Below, piece by piece: positions 1-12,754 of a DNA stretch of 64,000 nt. Every line of letters begins with the position of its first letter. Within the stretch, counting starts at the first letter, position 1. The notes under the pieces are model-generated. The model ran no database searches and was not told the origin of the DNA. It saw nothing but the letters and a program-made list of their open reading frames with translations. The stretch comes from Casuarius casuarius (taxonomy: Eukaryota > Chordata > Aves > Casuariiformes > Casuariidae). The stretch is from assembly GCA_003342895.1 (NCBI GenBank), contig PTFA01000367.1, positions 248,001 to 312,000 on the forward strand. Reading direction: 5' to 3'. A program made the translations under genes and the position numbers.

Positions 1-2321
1 ACCTTCAGCATGCCTACAGGAATATCACACCAAGGCTTTTCCTCCCAGCCCACCCCTGCTGACAGAAGAAAGGAAGCCCCCAGAGAGGCCAGCTCTCTAC
101 TCCAAGTTTTTCCAAAAAACAGGCAGAAACGTACCTTGCTGCCGCAGAGGCAGCCATGCCCACGAAGACTGCTTTTCTCAGCTTAGCAGATGCCGTTCAG
201 AGCTGCAGCACAGCCGAGCCAGCCAAACCCCCTTCTGCTGGGACACAGCATCACCCCCTGCAGCCCTACCAAAAGGCTAGGCTGGCAGAAACCTTGCAGT
301 ATTGACAAGTCCTCAGGCAGAGACAGCATGTTTCTAGCCGTAAACCTTAATGATTAATGCAGTGCACATGAGCACAATCCATTTATCTGCCCTGGCAGTG
401 CTCCAGCCTCTGCGATTCAGTAAGTTTTCTACCTTCCGAAACCTTCAGCCCTATTTTTTGAGCCCCTTCCTGTGATTTGGGCTTAGGTAGTTTGTGCCAC
501 TCAAAGACTTGTTTGGGCTCTTTCCAAAACCTTCTGTTTATTTGACCCAAACCTTCTGATTTCAGTATCTCTGGCCATGCTGGATTTGCTGGTTACCGCA
601 CCCCTGCCTCCAGCAGCTGCTTGCCGTTTCCTGCAAGGGACAAACCCCAGGTGCTTGTGCTCCGGTGTCTCAGCTAAAACAGCAAATTCACCACCCATTT
701 CTGCCAGGAGACTGTTCAAACCTTTTTGCTTCTGTCTGGGGCAACACTATTCTGTTCACAAATGAACGAATATCAGATATTTCTGGCTGATTTCCATCGT
801 AAGAAGATGTAATGATTACTCTCCGGCTTTTCACTGAATGGCCCTTCTCAGATTGCAGAAAAGTGTGGCACGTTTAGTTGTAAGAGCATTAGGCTGTGTT
901 GTCCTGGCCATATTTCAAATGAATTCAGCCTATTCTCCATTCCTGTGGTGCTTCTGGGCTCTGCAGCCATCCAGACCTGGCGTTGCCTGGTCCTTCTGCA
1001 GCTCCGGCTGCCTGTAAACATTACAAACGAACATCCATAAACACTTCACGCAGAGCAGTGAATTAAACCTTGATGGAAAGGGTTAAAACTGAGGCAGGGC
1101 GAGTTTCAGGCAACATCAGAGCCGGGAAGAGTGCAGGTGCTCCCTTCCTCCATGGCCAGTGGCCGCATTCGGCATCGGAGGGGGCAGCAGTTATACAGGG
1201 AGGGAATTGCTTTGCAGAGACACGAGCTCTTGGAGCAAACGCATAAAAACTGGTAAGGGCTCTGTGAACGGGTTCCTCACCGCCAAACACCAGGTAATGG
1301 TACCTCCCTGTTCCCTAGTTTTCGCTTGCTCCGTCAGAGGATGTTTGATTTTGTGCTCTGGTCAAGTCTGTGCCAGTGGGATTGGTCTCATTCGGGGCTT
1401 CCCCCAGATTTAGAAAAGGAAATGTTACTAATTGCGAGGGAAACTCCTCCACGTCTCAGCCAGCCTCTGGCCTTCCAGAAAAGATTCACCAGGACTAGGG
1501 CTGACTGAGCGACTGCTGTTGCGTGGCCCGAGCAGGATCTCCGTTAACATCCCTTTGTCAGACCGCAGCAGTTTCACATCCCCTGTGCGATGAAACACTC
1601 ACCTGGGAAGCTGCAGCTACTAACCAAAAACAAATATTTTGAGGAGCTCTTTCAACACAGCCAAAGACGAGCTTCAAAGGGCTGCAGCCCCTCGTCGCAA
1701 AGCAGAAGGCCCCGAGGTAGAAGTAATAACTTTACAGCTGCCAAAAAGGGGGCTTCAGAGGAAAGAAATCTGCAAAGCTGTCAATAAAATCTAGAGAGAA
1801 AACCACCAAGACAAGACTTCCTGACGCACCGCTGTGCTAACGCTGGGCTAAGGGGAGGGAGAACAATAAATGAAATTTAAGGGCAGCTTGACAAAAGCCC
1901 TGTTTGGGACATCACTTCTGGCACTGCTTTGATTTCTCTGCAATAAAAATATGTAAGCTTGGTGTTCATTCTTCCACCGCCCTTTACTGCCTCTCCTCCG
2001 GTTGGCAATGAGATCCTCTTTTGCATTTTGCTGAAGGCTTTAAGGTCCTCTTTCCACTGGAGCACCTATTCCTTTACGAAACGATTGCTTTTACCTTAAA
2101 GCCATCTCTCTGAAGATCTGCGTTGCGGCAGTGAGGCTTGCCATGTTTATTAAGTAGTTTTACTGGGTAATATTCTTTTGGGCTACTTTTTTCCAGCTCC
2201 CGGACCACCACCCTCTGCTCTGAGCCAAAGTGGCGTTGCTGCGGTCCGGGGTATGTTTTGGGGAGCTCGCAGCCCCGGCTCCACGGCGGTGTAGCACTCA
2301 GTTGCATCTCCTGTCTTGCAG
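1..2321 (+). other. Partial intron 1 of CYP3A gene 1
   Basis: No exon 1 (start codon, about 20 hydrophobic residues and a phase-2 GT donor) could be found here, so the window probably opens inside intron 1. The acceptor before exon 2 is at 2320-2321, after the tract ending TCTTGCAG. From about 1630 to 2095 the intron aligns by eye with 19290-19752 beside the pseudogene. Intron 1 of gene 2 is only 1129 bp, so here it is at least twice as long. Short open frames in this stretch have no recognisable product. Confidence 0.7.
1630..2095 (+). repeat. Duplicated intron 1 block, gene 1 copy
   Basis: Aligns by eye, with gaps, to 19290-19752 upstream of the pseudogene: for example CTTCTGGCACTGCTTTG is present in both, followed by a matching run up to the ATTGCTTTTA / ATAGCGGTTA ends. 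This shows the duplication covered non-coding DNA. Confidence 0.8.
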
Positions 2322-5300
2322 ATACGGCATCTGGCCATTTGGTTTGTTCAAGAAGTTAGGCATTCCCGGGCCAAGGCCTGTGCCTTTCTTTGGGACGTGC
2401 CTGGAATATCGCAAAGTAAGTGATCGAAGCCCCCAGGAACACCTGCCTTTGCTCATACAGCTGTAGCTAAATGGATACACGGCAATGATAAGTTATCTGC
2501 AAACGCCAAGCTCTGGTCTAACGCGCAGGTTGTGCGCAGGCCGGTGCGGGATGAAGGCTCAGCAGTGCAGCCCCCCGTCCCCTCCTTTGCGGCTTCTGCC
2601 AAGGCTCGAGCCAGCCCCGTCCAGCAGCCCCCACGTGAACGCTTGCGGGCGCCTGGTTTACAGCTGCCATTTACTGGGGTCCTAGCAAACAGTTCATCTA
2701 CAGCCTCCTTACACAAAAGCATGATACACATTTACGCTGTCCTCCACAAGGTTTTAGGAGAGGAGCAGAGTTTAGGAGTCAGCTCTGGCTGCCTGTCAGC
2801 TCTAGACACTGGTTTAAAGGTATTTCCCAACCCACGTCTCCAGCATCAGCCTCTTCACTGCTTCCTCTTGATTTCCTTTTAAAATTGCTTTCCACAGGGT
2901 TTCTTGGAGTTTGACAATGAATGCTTCCAGAAATACGGGAAAGTCTGGGGGTGAGTACTTGTATGAACCAAGGATGTCTTCTTAAGGTAAAACCAGAATC
3001 CATTGACAGAAGAGAAAAAAAATGCATTAGGAAAGATCCACTTTCTATAACTGCAAACCTATTGCTGGACCCTTGCGGTCCCGGCGCAGCGAGTACAGGG
3101 TGAGGACAAGGTGCAGGGGTCCGCCTGCATTAAGCTCTGATTGCAGGGCTGTGCCACTGCCATGCTCTATGGAAATTAGTTTGCCCTATGCTATGACTAT
3201 AACTGTTTTAAGGCATATATAAAAAACCCTCACCTGCTTCTAAGAAAATCAGTAGCAAAGTTCTGCTTACTTCAGGGAAAGTTTGGAACCGGAAAGTCAA
3301 GTTCTTCAGGTTTACAAACAGCAGAAAGAATGTGCGTGAACTCCCACTAGTGAGAGAAGAAGCAGGTCCAAGGTCCACTGCCTCCCTTTTGTCCCCAGTC
3401 CCCACCTGCGAAGTGCTGCAGCCATCACTGCCGTACCCTGGGCATTTCCTACGGCTGCTGTTACTGTATAACTCGGGCTACAAACTTATCTGTCTTCTGT
3501 AATGCATCCATTGCTCCCCATAGCAAACTTTTTTTTCAAAGTTACAAGGCTGGAAAAGCGATCTTTGCATGAAAGGGAAAACGTGTAGAGCCACTTAGGC
3601 TACATCTGTTTGAGGAAAGTGTTCAGAACTGGCAGTTAAAAAGAGACCAAAACAAGAATAAAGTTTTTATCTCCAAGGATATTTCAGTGCTGTCAGCCCA
3701 AGTCTCCAGACACCCGATTCAAGAGAGTGGAAGGAGTCGAACAAGTTTCCTTCTAATACTGTAATGTGTTTAAGTGTCTGGAAAAACACAGAGAGTCAAG
3801 GGAGAAAGCAAAGACACTTGCTTCATTTAGTATCTGCTCCTTCGAGGGACTGAGCCCTGCTCGTTTCCCGGTGAATCTGCGAGGTGTTTCACTCTCTTTA
3901 TCATTTACAAAAACAGACGGGTGGCCTGGGAACCCTTTTCCAGCTCTGATTTCCACATTTTGGCATTTGCTGACCAGCAAAGCTAGTGATGGAGAAGCAT
4001 TTCTTTAACACGTGTTGCTTCCCGGACGCCAGCGAAGCCCTGCACTTTGCCTGTCCCGCTTTCCTTAGCTGCCTCCCCTCCTCTCCTCTCCCCGCCAGGT
4101 TTTACGACGGCAGGCAGCCCGTGCTGGCTGTCATGGATCCCCAGATTATTAAAGCTGTGCTGGTCAAAGAGTGTTACACCGTCTTCACCAACCGGAGGGT
4201 AAGTGCAGGAGCTTTGCAATGTCTCCGAGTCTGGAAAACACGAGGTGCAGCAGGGAAGCAGCACACCACCGTTCCCGTAGGAGAGGCAGGGATGGCACTG
4301 TTGGGATTGCTGTAAATGGCCACTATATGTCACTGTTCCCCTGCCGTACCGGAGCCGGGGCCCGACACCCTGGCTGGCGGAGGAAGCCGTTCACCTGCAC
4401 TTTGGGCAAATTCTGCTCTCACGCTAGTAACTGAGGGATGGATTTGTCCATCGACGTGAGCATGTGTGAACCCGCAGCAGTCCCAGCCCGGTGCGAGGGT
4501 CTGGGTGTGCGCGGTTGGACGGCGGGGTGTGCGTGCACACGGCAGCTCCCCGTCTTCGGTTGCTTCTTCGGGATAGGGAACCGGTATCTCCAAGCTGCTT
4601 TATTGCCAGAAAGAGATTACCTAGAATATAGGCCTTAAAAGAGCCTCTTTGTAAGGCCTTAGCCTGCTGCCACTAATAACGCCCAGAGCCACCCGGGCAG
4701 GGAGTCGCATGCTGCATTCGCAGCCTCACGAAGGAGCCCGCCGTCTTCCGCCGGGCTGTCACCTTGCCTTTTTCCCTCCAGCACGTAGATCTAGCAGGGG
4801 TGCTGAGCAACGCCGTCTCGCTAGCTGAAGATGAACACTGGAAAAGGATTCGTACCGTGCTCTCGCCAACCTTCACCAGTGGGAAACTGAAGGAGGTAAT
4901 ACACAGTGGGTCAGGTGCAAACGAAATCCCAAAATCAGTAGGCAGAGCGTTTTCAGGTTCAGATAGTCATAGGGGTCTGACTTCCTCAGTCAGAGCCTGG
5001 CGACTAAGCTGACCTGTTTAATTTATGCCTCCTAATGTAAACAGCTTAAAAAAAGCTTAAACTAAAGGCTCAACAGAAAGATCTTATTTGTAAATATTCA
5101 TGAAACTGTCTACAGTCTTTTGTAAGCCTGTCTTAAAGGAGTAAAATGCACCGTATTGAAGTGGCTGGCTCCGGTTTGTTTTACAGATGTTTCCCATAAT
5201 AAAGCACTACGGGGAAGTTTTGGTGAGAAATGTTCGGAAGGAAGTGGAAAAGGACAAGCCTATAGCCGTGAAGGAGTAAGTAACTGCTAGGAGCAGCAGG

Positions 5301-8300
5301 CTACGTGGCAAACCTTGTGAGCAAGTGCTGTGGTTCATTCATTACTGGCAACACAGATCGCTCTTTTGGTAAACCAGACTTCTGAAATGAATAACAGGGC
5401 CAGCTGAAAGCCTGGCTGGAAATCTCAAAGGGAAAATTTAAGCCAGGATGTTAGTGAAACCTCCTGGAGGCAGAGACCCACGGAGGAGCCTGCTGAAGGG
5501 AATTAGATGGGGAAAATGGTGCTTGAGCACAGCTTTGTGAATCCCTGCAGGAGAATCCAGTCCTCCCTACGCGTACCCAGGTTCTCCGCACCCCACCTTC
5601 GCGCTCAGCAGCGTGCTGGCCCTCCCCGCGCGCGAGGGACTCCCAACCCACGTGCGACCCTTCAGGACGCTTTTCCACCACTTGCCCCTGCCACCTGTGC
5701 TTGGCGGAGGGAGGAAGGCTGTAGCGTGGCCCAGGTTCTCTGGTGCCCTCATCTGCACCCTCCATTTGGAGCAAAACCTGCAGGTTTCACCCTAACTGCA
5801 ATAGCTGAGGTACGGAAAGGGCAGCTGCACGCCAGCACCCATAAGGAGAGGTGGCCTAAAGGACTGCTCGTACTGTCACAGGGCCACGGTGAGTCAAACA
5901 AAACTGCTTCGAGGGTGTATTCCTCAAAGCAGCGCGTGTTACCCCACGTCCCCTGAGGAGCAGCTCACATGCTGGAGAGCCACGTGCTGTCCTTGCTCAT
6001 GCAGCCACACGCTGTCGAGTGTCCCCAGAAAGGCGCTCTGCTTGCAGGCTGTGGGAGTTTGGAACCACAGCTTTTAAAAAGCATCTTTCATTATAAACGC
6101 TTCCCAGTTGCCACATATCCAACATCCTTTTCAAGATGGGAAAGAAGGCCTTATGAGAATTTATTTTTTAATGGGACATAGGCATTATTCATATATTCCA
6201 AATATTTAACCGCAGCCTGGCTTTTCTATCTTTTCTCAGGATCTTTGGAAGCTACAGCATGGATGTTGTCACTAGCACTTCGTTTGGTGTGAACATTGAT
6301 TCCATGAACAACCCCAAAGATCCCTTTGTCAGAGAGATGAAAAAGCTCGTCAAGTTCGACTTTTTTGACCCGCTCTTCATTCTGACATGTAAAGGACTTT
6401 TTTTTATTGAAAACTTCGTTTAGGTGTTGCAGAGTACCCGAAAGGCGTGCCTTTAGCAAGGGCATCAGACACTGGTGCATCCTATCCGTTAACTACTACT
6501 AGGTAACTTTACTATCTAGGACTACTAGGTAACTACTACTAGGTAACTTTACTATCTAGGACTACTAGGCAACTACTACTAGGTAACTTTACTACCTGGG
6601 ATGGAAGTCCTGCCAGCTCTTGGCTTCTCATTTCCTCACTGTTAGCGTCATGCTAAAACTCTGGGAAGGAGATAAGATCGGAAGTCGGCTGCTTACTATT
6701 TTTATCAATAATCGAATGATGCTGGTGAGGCTTAGTGGGCTGATCTAAATCATTTGGTTAAATAATCACCACCCGCTAACATTATCTAGTGTTACTGCTA
6801 GATGCAAGGTAACACTCCTGGGAAAGAAGAGCTCAGATGACATCCACTGAAGGGAAAATCCCATCCTTGAAACAGTGATTGAAACATGAGCTGTAAATGC
6901 AGTGCTTTAGGTTAAAGGGTTCATGTAAGCTACATTTTTTTTTCCTTCTTCTTCTTCTTCTTTTTTTTTTTTTTTAAGAGGGCTATTAAGCCATATTAGA
7001 GAAGAGATCTTGCCTCCATACACAGCATAGGAAAAAAATGCTACTAAAACTCATTCTCAGCCTTTGGTGTCCACGATGCAAGAACCACGTGAACATACTA
7101 GCCGACATTTGAAGAAGGGCCAGAAAATGGTCCTTGAAAAACAAGTTCAAACCTGAAGCTTAAGGAGAGCAGTGCTATCCAAAATGCCCTTCCTGAACGA
7201 GCACTGAGTGTGGCCAGTAATTAGATCAATTTCCTAGTAGTGGAATAGTTTAGCGGTGATGGTGATCAACCTTAAATCACTTGCAACCTTAAATCAAGAT
7301 TAGATAGATTGTTAAAATACAGGGAAAATTGTGATCTGTGTGTAGAGCAGGTTGTGGTGCTGTAGATTTTATGAACCTATAAGCAAGCTCAGGATCCAGC
7401 CTCTGTATTGAAGGAAATGCTCTGAAGAGGGCTTGAAACGGTTTGTATGAGCATGACACGGCAGTGAGCAGCCCAGCCTGAAAGGATCTCAGAACTTAAG
7501 GTATTTGTGTTCTGAGCCACATTGCTGTTGTAGTGCTGTGCAATGCACAGGAGAAGTGACCTGTCCTTAGAAAACAGTGCCTTAGTATGAGGACATAGCA
7601 TATACTTTGGTCGTCTTTTAAATAAAAATGATAGCCAGTTCAGATATGGCCAGTTTACAGGAACTTGGAAGAGGGTTGTGTCAAGACAAACTATCCCAAG
7701 GAGAAAAAAGAGCACATCCCAGGTGAAAAAAAGGAATCAAGAAGGAAAATAATTTCTTTGGAATGTTATTACTTCCTTGCTAACAGCCTCGGCTATCTTA
7801 CGAGATGAAGTTTGTTTGCAGTATGTGACTTCATTCTCGATTTATTTTTCAGTTGTTTGTCCATTCCTTAATCCCCTTCTTGCCAAGATGAAGGTAAGCT
7901 TCTTCCCCAGAGATGCTGTAGATTTCTTCATGAGGTCAATCTCCAAAATTAAGAAGGATCGTGAAAAGGACATCCACGAGGTAAGCTAGCATGAACCTGC
8001 TTGTGGCAGAAAATACCTTCTTTTTAGTAAGCCCAGGTGAAAACTAGTTAAGGTGACAATATCAAAGGTAAAGCCAGCATCCAATGACTCAACAAGAACC
8101 CAAAGCTACTTAACTGTAAACACTTGATTTTAATATTGTAGGAATAAACTCTCGCTTGACCAGTCATACAGAGGAGCACAATGGACTTTGTATATCCATG
8201 ATCTGAAGCTAAATCCTGGTAAAAGCTCAACAGAACTGGATTAAGCTTGGGTTTGCAAAACTTGTAATAAATCAACAGACTAAGACACTGATCTTCCCTG

Positions 8301-11300
8301 GAGAAGATTAGGCAGAGGAAAAGACAGGAAAAAAAAGAGTAAGCAGTACAATGGCACAAGAACAAGAATACTGCCTTTTGCAGGATTGTACTTTCCCCTC
8401 TCTCATTTTTCAAAAAGTGAAGGTGCTTCCTGGCAAAGTTCTCCCTCTTAATTTGGATTCCTTTCTGTGAGATTCGTTTATGAGATATCGCTCTCCCAGC
8501 CGATGTCTTCAAACAAAGCACAGATAAGTTTCCAAAATAAAGTGCAAGTGTTGGATTTTACAACAAGGAAGTACATGCATTTGGGGGACCCTCTCAGTTT
8601 AAAACACAGAGTTCAGGCTATTAAACCTAGTTAATTGAGCCATCCCTGACTCCTTTGTCACAAAAGAAACTCTCCTGCTTTCCTTCTCAGGGCCGAGTAG
8701 ATTTTCTGCAGATGATGATTGAATGCCAGAACTCAACCACCAATGGCAGCAATGGAGTGAATCACACATATAAAGGTAACAACCTCCAAAAACGCATCAT
8801 GGGAGCAGTGACTGAGGAGAATATGGGTAGCTGTGTTTCCTAGAGAAAGGCTAAGTGCTTCACCATCTTCTCCAGGAAGAGCAGAAAGAATCAGCCAGCT
8901 CCAGGCAGAAGTCTGTCCTATGTTGCCAGCGCTGGGGCTACGGTGAATTGTCCAAGTCCTTTGCCAGCCCTTAGGACTGTGGTTTCAATCATTTATACCC
9001 AGGAAATCATCTGGCTTCTCCAATCAGATGACTTTCCCCATGACACAGATGGCAAAATAGCTATGAATCTCTGTCATCAGGCAACAACCACAGCACAGCC
9101 ACAACCTGGTCGGAAACCCACCCGTTGCTCCCTGTTTCTCGCCAGGACCGTTAATGCCATTTAAGCTTAACTTCACGTGTTCCCTTCCCTCACAGCCTTG
9201 ACTGACATGGAGGTTCTGTCACAAGCGTTTATTTTTATCTTCGCTGGGTATGAGCCCACCAGCAATACGCTTTCCTACCTTGCCTATGAACTGGCCACAC
9301 ACCCCGATGTACAGCAAAAACTGCTGGAGGAAATCGACTCCGTTTTGCCCAACAAGGTGAGGGACCGTTGAAAGAAGGCACAGATCATCACTCATCTGGG
9401 TATCTTCTTTCTAGTTCAGTTAAGACAATGGCAACTCTTTAGCTAAATATCCTCCTCTGGGATCTTCCAAAAGCTCTCAGAGGTATGCAGTAGGAAAACT
9501 CAGCTCTGTAGGGATTTTATTTTGGTAGCTGAAAATTTATCTCTAAAACACTTATTTCAGGGGTATTACGTGAAGTTGCAGTTATAGAATATACCGTGAC
9601 TCTGTTGCAGCCGTGACTCTATAGTGGCCTCTCTCCCATCTTACCTTGGTTCATTTTAAGCTTTTTAATGTATATTGACTTCCTCGTGAGAGGGCAGCAA
9701 GAGGAAACACGAGACAGGGGGAAACCCACTGCAGTCCCAGGAGGAGATGCCCCACTCAGCCACTCTTGCCTCTTTTCAGAGATACTCATCACTGGGTGTA
9801 GGAGCCCTCGTGCTGCAGAGATGCACCATCAGCATCACAGGCCACCCCGCTGCACAAATGCATTTGCCATACTTGTTATCCATGCACAAATGGATATGGG
9901 TTTCTAGTCATTTCAGACACTCAGAGACCGAAAATGAAACCAAATTTACTATTTCATGCCTTGCATTTTGTTCTTCAGCAAGCCTGAGACACGGCTATGG
10001 CAGAGAGGGGGCTGGGGACACGGTGGTTCCAGCAGTCATTTTAGGGAAAGCTAATCGTCCCGCCAGCGTACCTGGTCACCTTTCTCCTGTTGCTCGACAG
10101 GCTCCGCTCACATACGAAGCCGTGATGCAACTGGAATACCTTGACATGGCGGTGAACGAAACCCTCCGGCTCTTCCCTCTTGGAGGACGACTTGAAAGAA
10201 CCTGCAAGAAAAGCATAGAGATAAATGGCGTGACCATTCCAGAAGGGGTGGTTGTTATGATCCCACCCTACGCCCTGCACCGCAACCCCGAGCACTGGCC
10301 AGAGCCAGAAGAGTTCAGACCAGAAAGGTACAACATATGTAATGAAAGGGAAGAAACATCATGCTGCTCTTTCTCAGATACAGTAATTAATTCTTAAGTA
10401 TTAGCCTCTAATTAATAAAATCCTAATGATGGCTATTTTTTTTTCCCTCCCAAACAAACAATGCCAGTTTGAGAAGTTACAGGGTCATGGGAGCGTGTTT
10501 TTAAGCAGGAGATGAGCTTTCTCTTTAAAGCAGGATTTCAAACACAATCTTATTGGGAGACTAACACTGACACCTCACAACATCTCGTATGAAATTTTCA
10601 AGCTTACTGACGTGTGTCTAGATTGTTAGAATTTTTTATAACCATAACTACTAGCAGTAGTTAATAATCCTCATAGCTGAGCCTGTTTCCTTCATGCAGG
10701 CTTTGCTGTGGAGAAGACCAGAGCTGATCTCCTTCAGTTGATCTCTGCTTGCTCTCTGTGAAGTCATAACTTTTCCCTAGTTCATTGCTTTTATAAATGG
10801 TATATACCTCTCGAGGTTCCCATCCAGCCTGAAACCACAGGCTGCTCCTAGCAAAGATGAGTCCTGGTCTAGGAACAACTGAAAGCAAGTAACAGTCTTC
10901 TGGGGAGACAGCGCTGCCTAAATTTTCATGTTGCTCCCAACTTCTGATGTTCTGGAAGGACACTGAAGTGAGATCCCACCTCCAGTCCTGGGCGAGGGCT
11001 CTGACACAGCACTGCATTGATGGGCCATGCTGATCGATACACCTTAGTGAAAAAATAGCAAGTTTCTGAGGGGCACCAGCAAGAGGAGGTGCTCTCTAAA
11101 TAAGTAAACATATAGATTAAGATGCAGCTTCTGTTTTCTTGCTTCCCTCATTCTTTTTCCCCTAACACATGTTGTTAACCAGGTTCAGTAAGGAAAACAA
11201 GGAGGCCATAGATCCGTATACATTCCTGCCCTTCGGAGCGGGTCCCAGGAACTGCATTGGCATGAGGTTTGCTCTCCTGACTCTGAAAGTGGCCATCACC

Positions 11301-12050
11301 ATCCTGCTGCAACATTTCACCCTCCGGACCTGCAAGGAGACTCCGGTGAGGAACACACATCATGTTTTGAAAGCTGGGTGATTTGGTAATAACATGGTTA
11401 TGGTAATAACCATTAACCATAGGTACTAAAACCAGACTGCTTTGCACTTTCGAAGAAGGTGGGTGCCTCTCTCTAGCACTAAGCAAGAAGTGCAGGTGGG
11501 TGACAGTGGGACCAGGGGATGAGTCCAGGTTGCCAGACCTCCTGGTCTGTGCTCGGACAGCTAGGTTGTACGCTCAGCTGGCAGACTAATGAACAAGGCT
11601 TGGGGGATTTTTCTATGTCAGAATAGCAAAGCCTAGAAAAGGCAGGTTTATATTGTGCCCGAGTCAGATGGAGCATTGTTGAGGCCCTTCAATTTCTGTG
11701 GAAGTTAAGCAGCTCCCCAAAATAGGTGTTTCTCATCCATGCCAGTCTTCTGCAATGCAGCTCCAGGCTAGCAGTAAATTTAATTGGCTACATGCTTTTA
11801 CAGAACGTTGAGAGAATGTCTCAACTCAGCAAAAGTTTATCACTATGGATCGAATCCTGTCCAAACCGAGGCTGGGTTTCTTTTCTTTAATCTCTACATA
11901 TTTCATTTGTCCATCTTCACATGTTTTTCCCCCCCTCTTTTAATGTTACAGATCCCTCTCAAGCTGAGTTCACAGGGATTCTTAATACCCCAGAAACCTA
12001 TTCTTCTGAAGTTAGTCCCTCGGACTGACACTACACCTGCCAAAGCATAA
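2322..12050 (+). CDS. CYP3A: Cytochrome P450 family 3 subfamily A, gene 1 (exons 2-13; exon 1 not in window)
   Basis: Microsomal heme monooxygenase that takes electrons from P450 reductase and oxidises steroids and foreign compounds at the ER membrane (family knowledge). Twelve exons with canonical GT-AG borders are seen: 2322-2415, 2898-2950, 4099-4198, 4782-4895, 5187-5275, 6240-6388, 7853-7980, 8691-8775, 9196-9356, 10101-10327, 11183-11345 and 11952-12050 (stop TAA). Lengths 94, 53, 100, 114, 89, 149, 128, 161, 227 and 163 equal those of human CYP3A4; only exon 9 (85 bp) and the last exon differ. With the usual 71-bp exon 1 the protein would be 510 residues. Visible motifs: proline hinge [11 protein letters not shown]-helix WKRIR, K-helix ETLR, PERF across exons 11/12, and heme site [14 protein letters not shown] with cysteine codon 11253-11255. 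Oddity: I-helix AGYEPTS has Pro (codon 9255-9257) where CYP3A normally has Thr. No frameshift or stop. Alternative: a diverged family 3 member, but the exon structure is that of 3A. Confidence 0.95.
6491..6600 (+). repeat. 40-bp tandem repeat in intron 7 of gene 1
   Basis: About 2.75 copies of a 40-bp unit starting AACTACTACTAGGTAACTTT. Copies 1 and 2 differ at one base, so the array is young or homogenised. The start is about 100 bases after the exon 7 donor. Confidence 0.95.
6939..6977 (+). repeat. Pyrimidine-rich microsatellite (TTC)n and poly-T
   Basis: A T-run, several TTC triplets and a second long T-run in intron 7 of gene 1. Simple sequence only. Confidence 0.9.
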
Positions 12051-12278
12051 AATCCAGCAGATTTTGCAACAGTTCTCCGGAGTCCGATGGATACTGTGCA
12101 AACAAGGGTTCGCACATCACAGGAAAGCTCTTGCATACACGTACAGAAGAGCAGCTCTAGTTAATTCGGGAAGCAATTAATACATATTTACCCCAAAACA
12201 TAGCTGTCAGAAATGTAATGCGGATCACTGGGCAGTGACAACATACAGCCTTCCTAGTTTTGATTGCAGAAAATGGGA

Positions 12279-12284
12279 AATAAA
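12279..12284 (+). terminator. Candidate polyadenylation signal AATAAA, gene 1
   Basis: AATAAA lies 229 bases after the gene 1 stop codon. It is the first canonical hexamer in the 3' untranslated region, but nothing strongly GT-rich follows it, so the signal near 12550 may be used as well or instead. Confidence 0.5.
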
Positions 12285-12549
12285 TCCAACTGAGGAACTG
12301 ATCATCCACTCGCTTCTAGGGGGACTGCTCCATCTGGAGAGACTGTCACATCCAAGAGAAACAAGGTGTGATGGAAACACAAATCACTAGACCTAGCTGG
12401 GCAGGGATGGGTGAGGGTCTTTTCAGTGTATTAACGCTTCAAGTGTTGTGTGTTATATAATTGAGACGACTGGTGTGAGACTATATCCTAGCTACCAAAC
12501 CTCTCTTGTGCCATATGTTAATTAAACTAAAGTGTGTACAAATACTGTC

Positions 12550-12555
12550 ATTAAA
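12550..12555 (+). terminator. Candidate polyadenylation signal ATTAAA, gene 1
   Basis: The common variant hexamer ATTAAA is followed about 20 bases later by a GT-rich stretch (CTGTGTTGTGTAT), the usual arrangement of a cleavage site. If used, the 3' untranslated region would be about 520 bases. Confidence 0.5.
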
Positions 12556-12607
12556 AATGTTTGAGAGCTGCTCTGTGTTGTGTATAGCAGCTGAGTGCTT
12601 CCTATTT

Positions 12608-12735
12608 TAAAACTGTATTCAGCCTCAACCCTCGAAATTATCTATGTACATCGCTTTCCACTTAATTTAATGAATCTGATCCTTCATTTAACGCTATCAA
12701 GCCCTCGTATTGGTAAAGCATTTTACAAACCATAT
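12608..12735 (+). repeat. Duplicated 3' end block, gene 1 copy
   Basis: TTCAGCCTCA, GAAATTATC and TGATCCTTCATTTA occur in the same order and spacing here and at 32500-32630. The block lies just after the polyadenylation site of gene 1. Confidence 0.75.
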
Positions 12736-12754
12736 AACTGCCACCTCTTAGTCC

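Noticed and set aside
9747..10397. 216-residue open frame on the plus strand
   Set aside because: It is exon 11 of gene 1 (10101-10327) with part of intron 10 upstream open by chance; the acceptor at 10099-10100 defines the real border.
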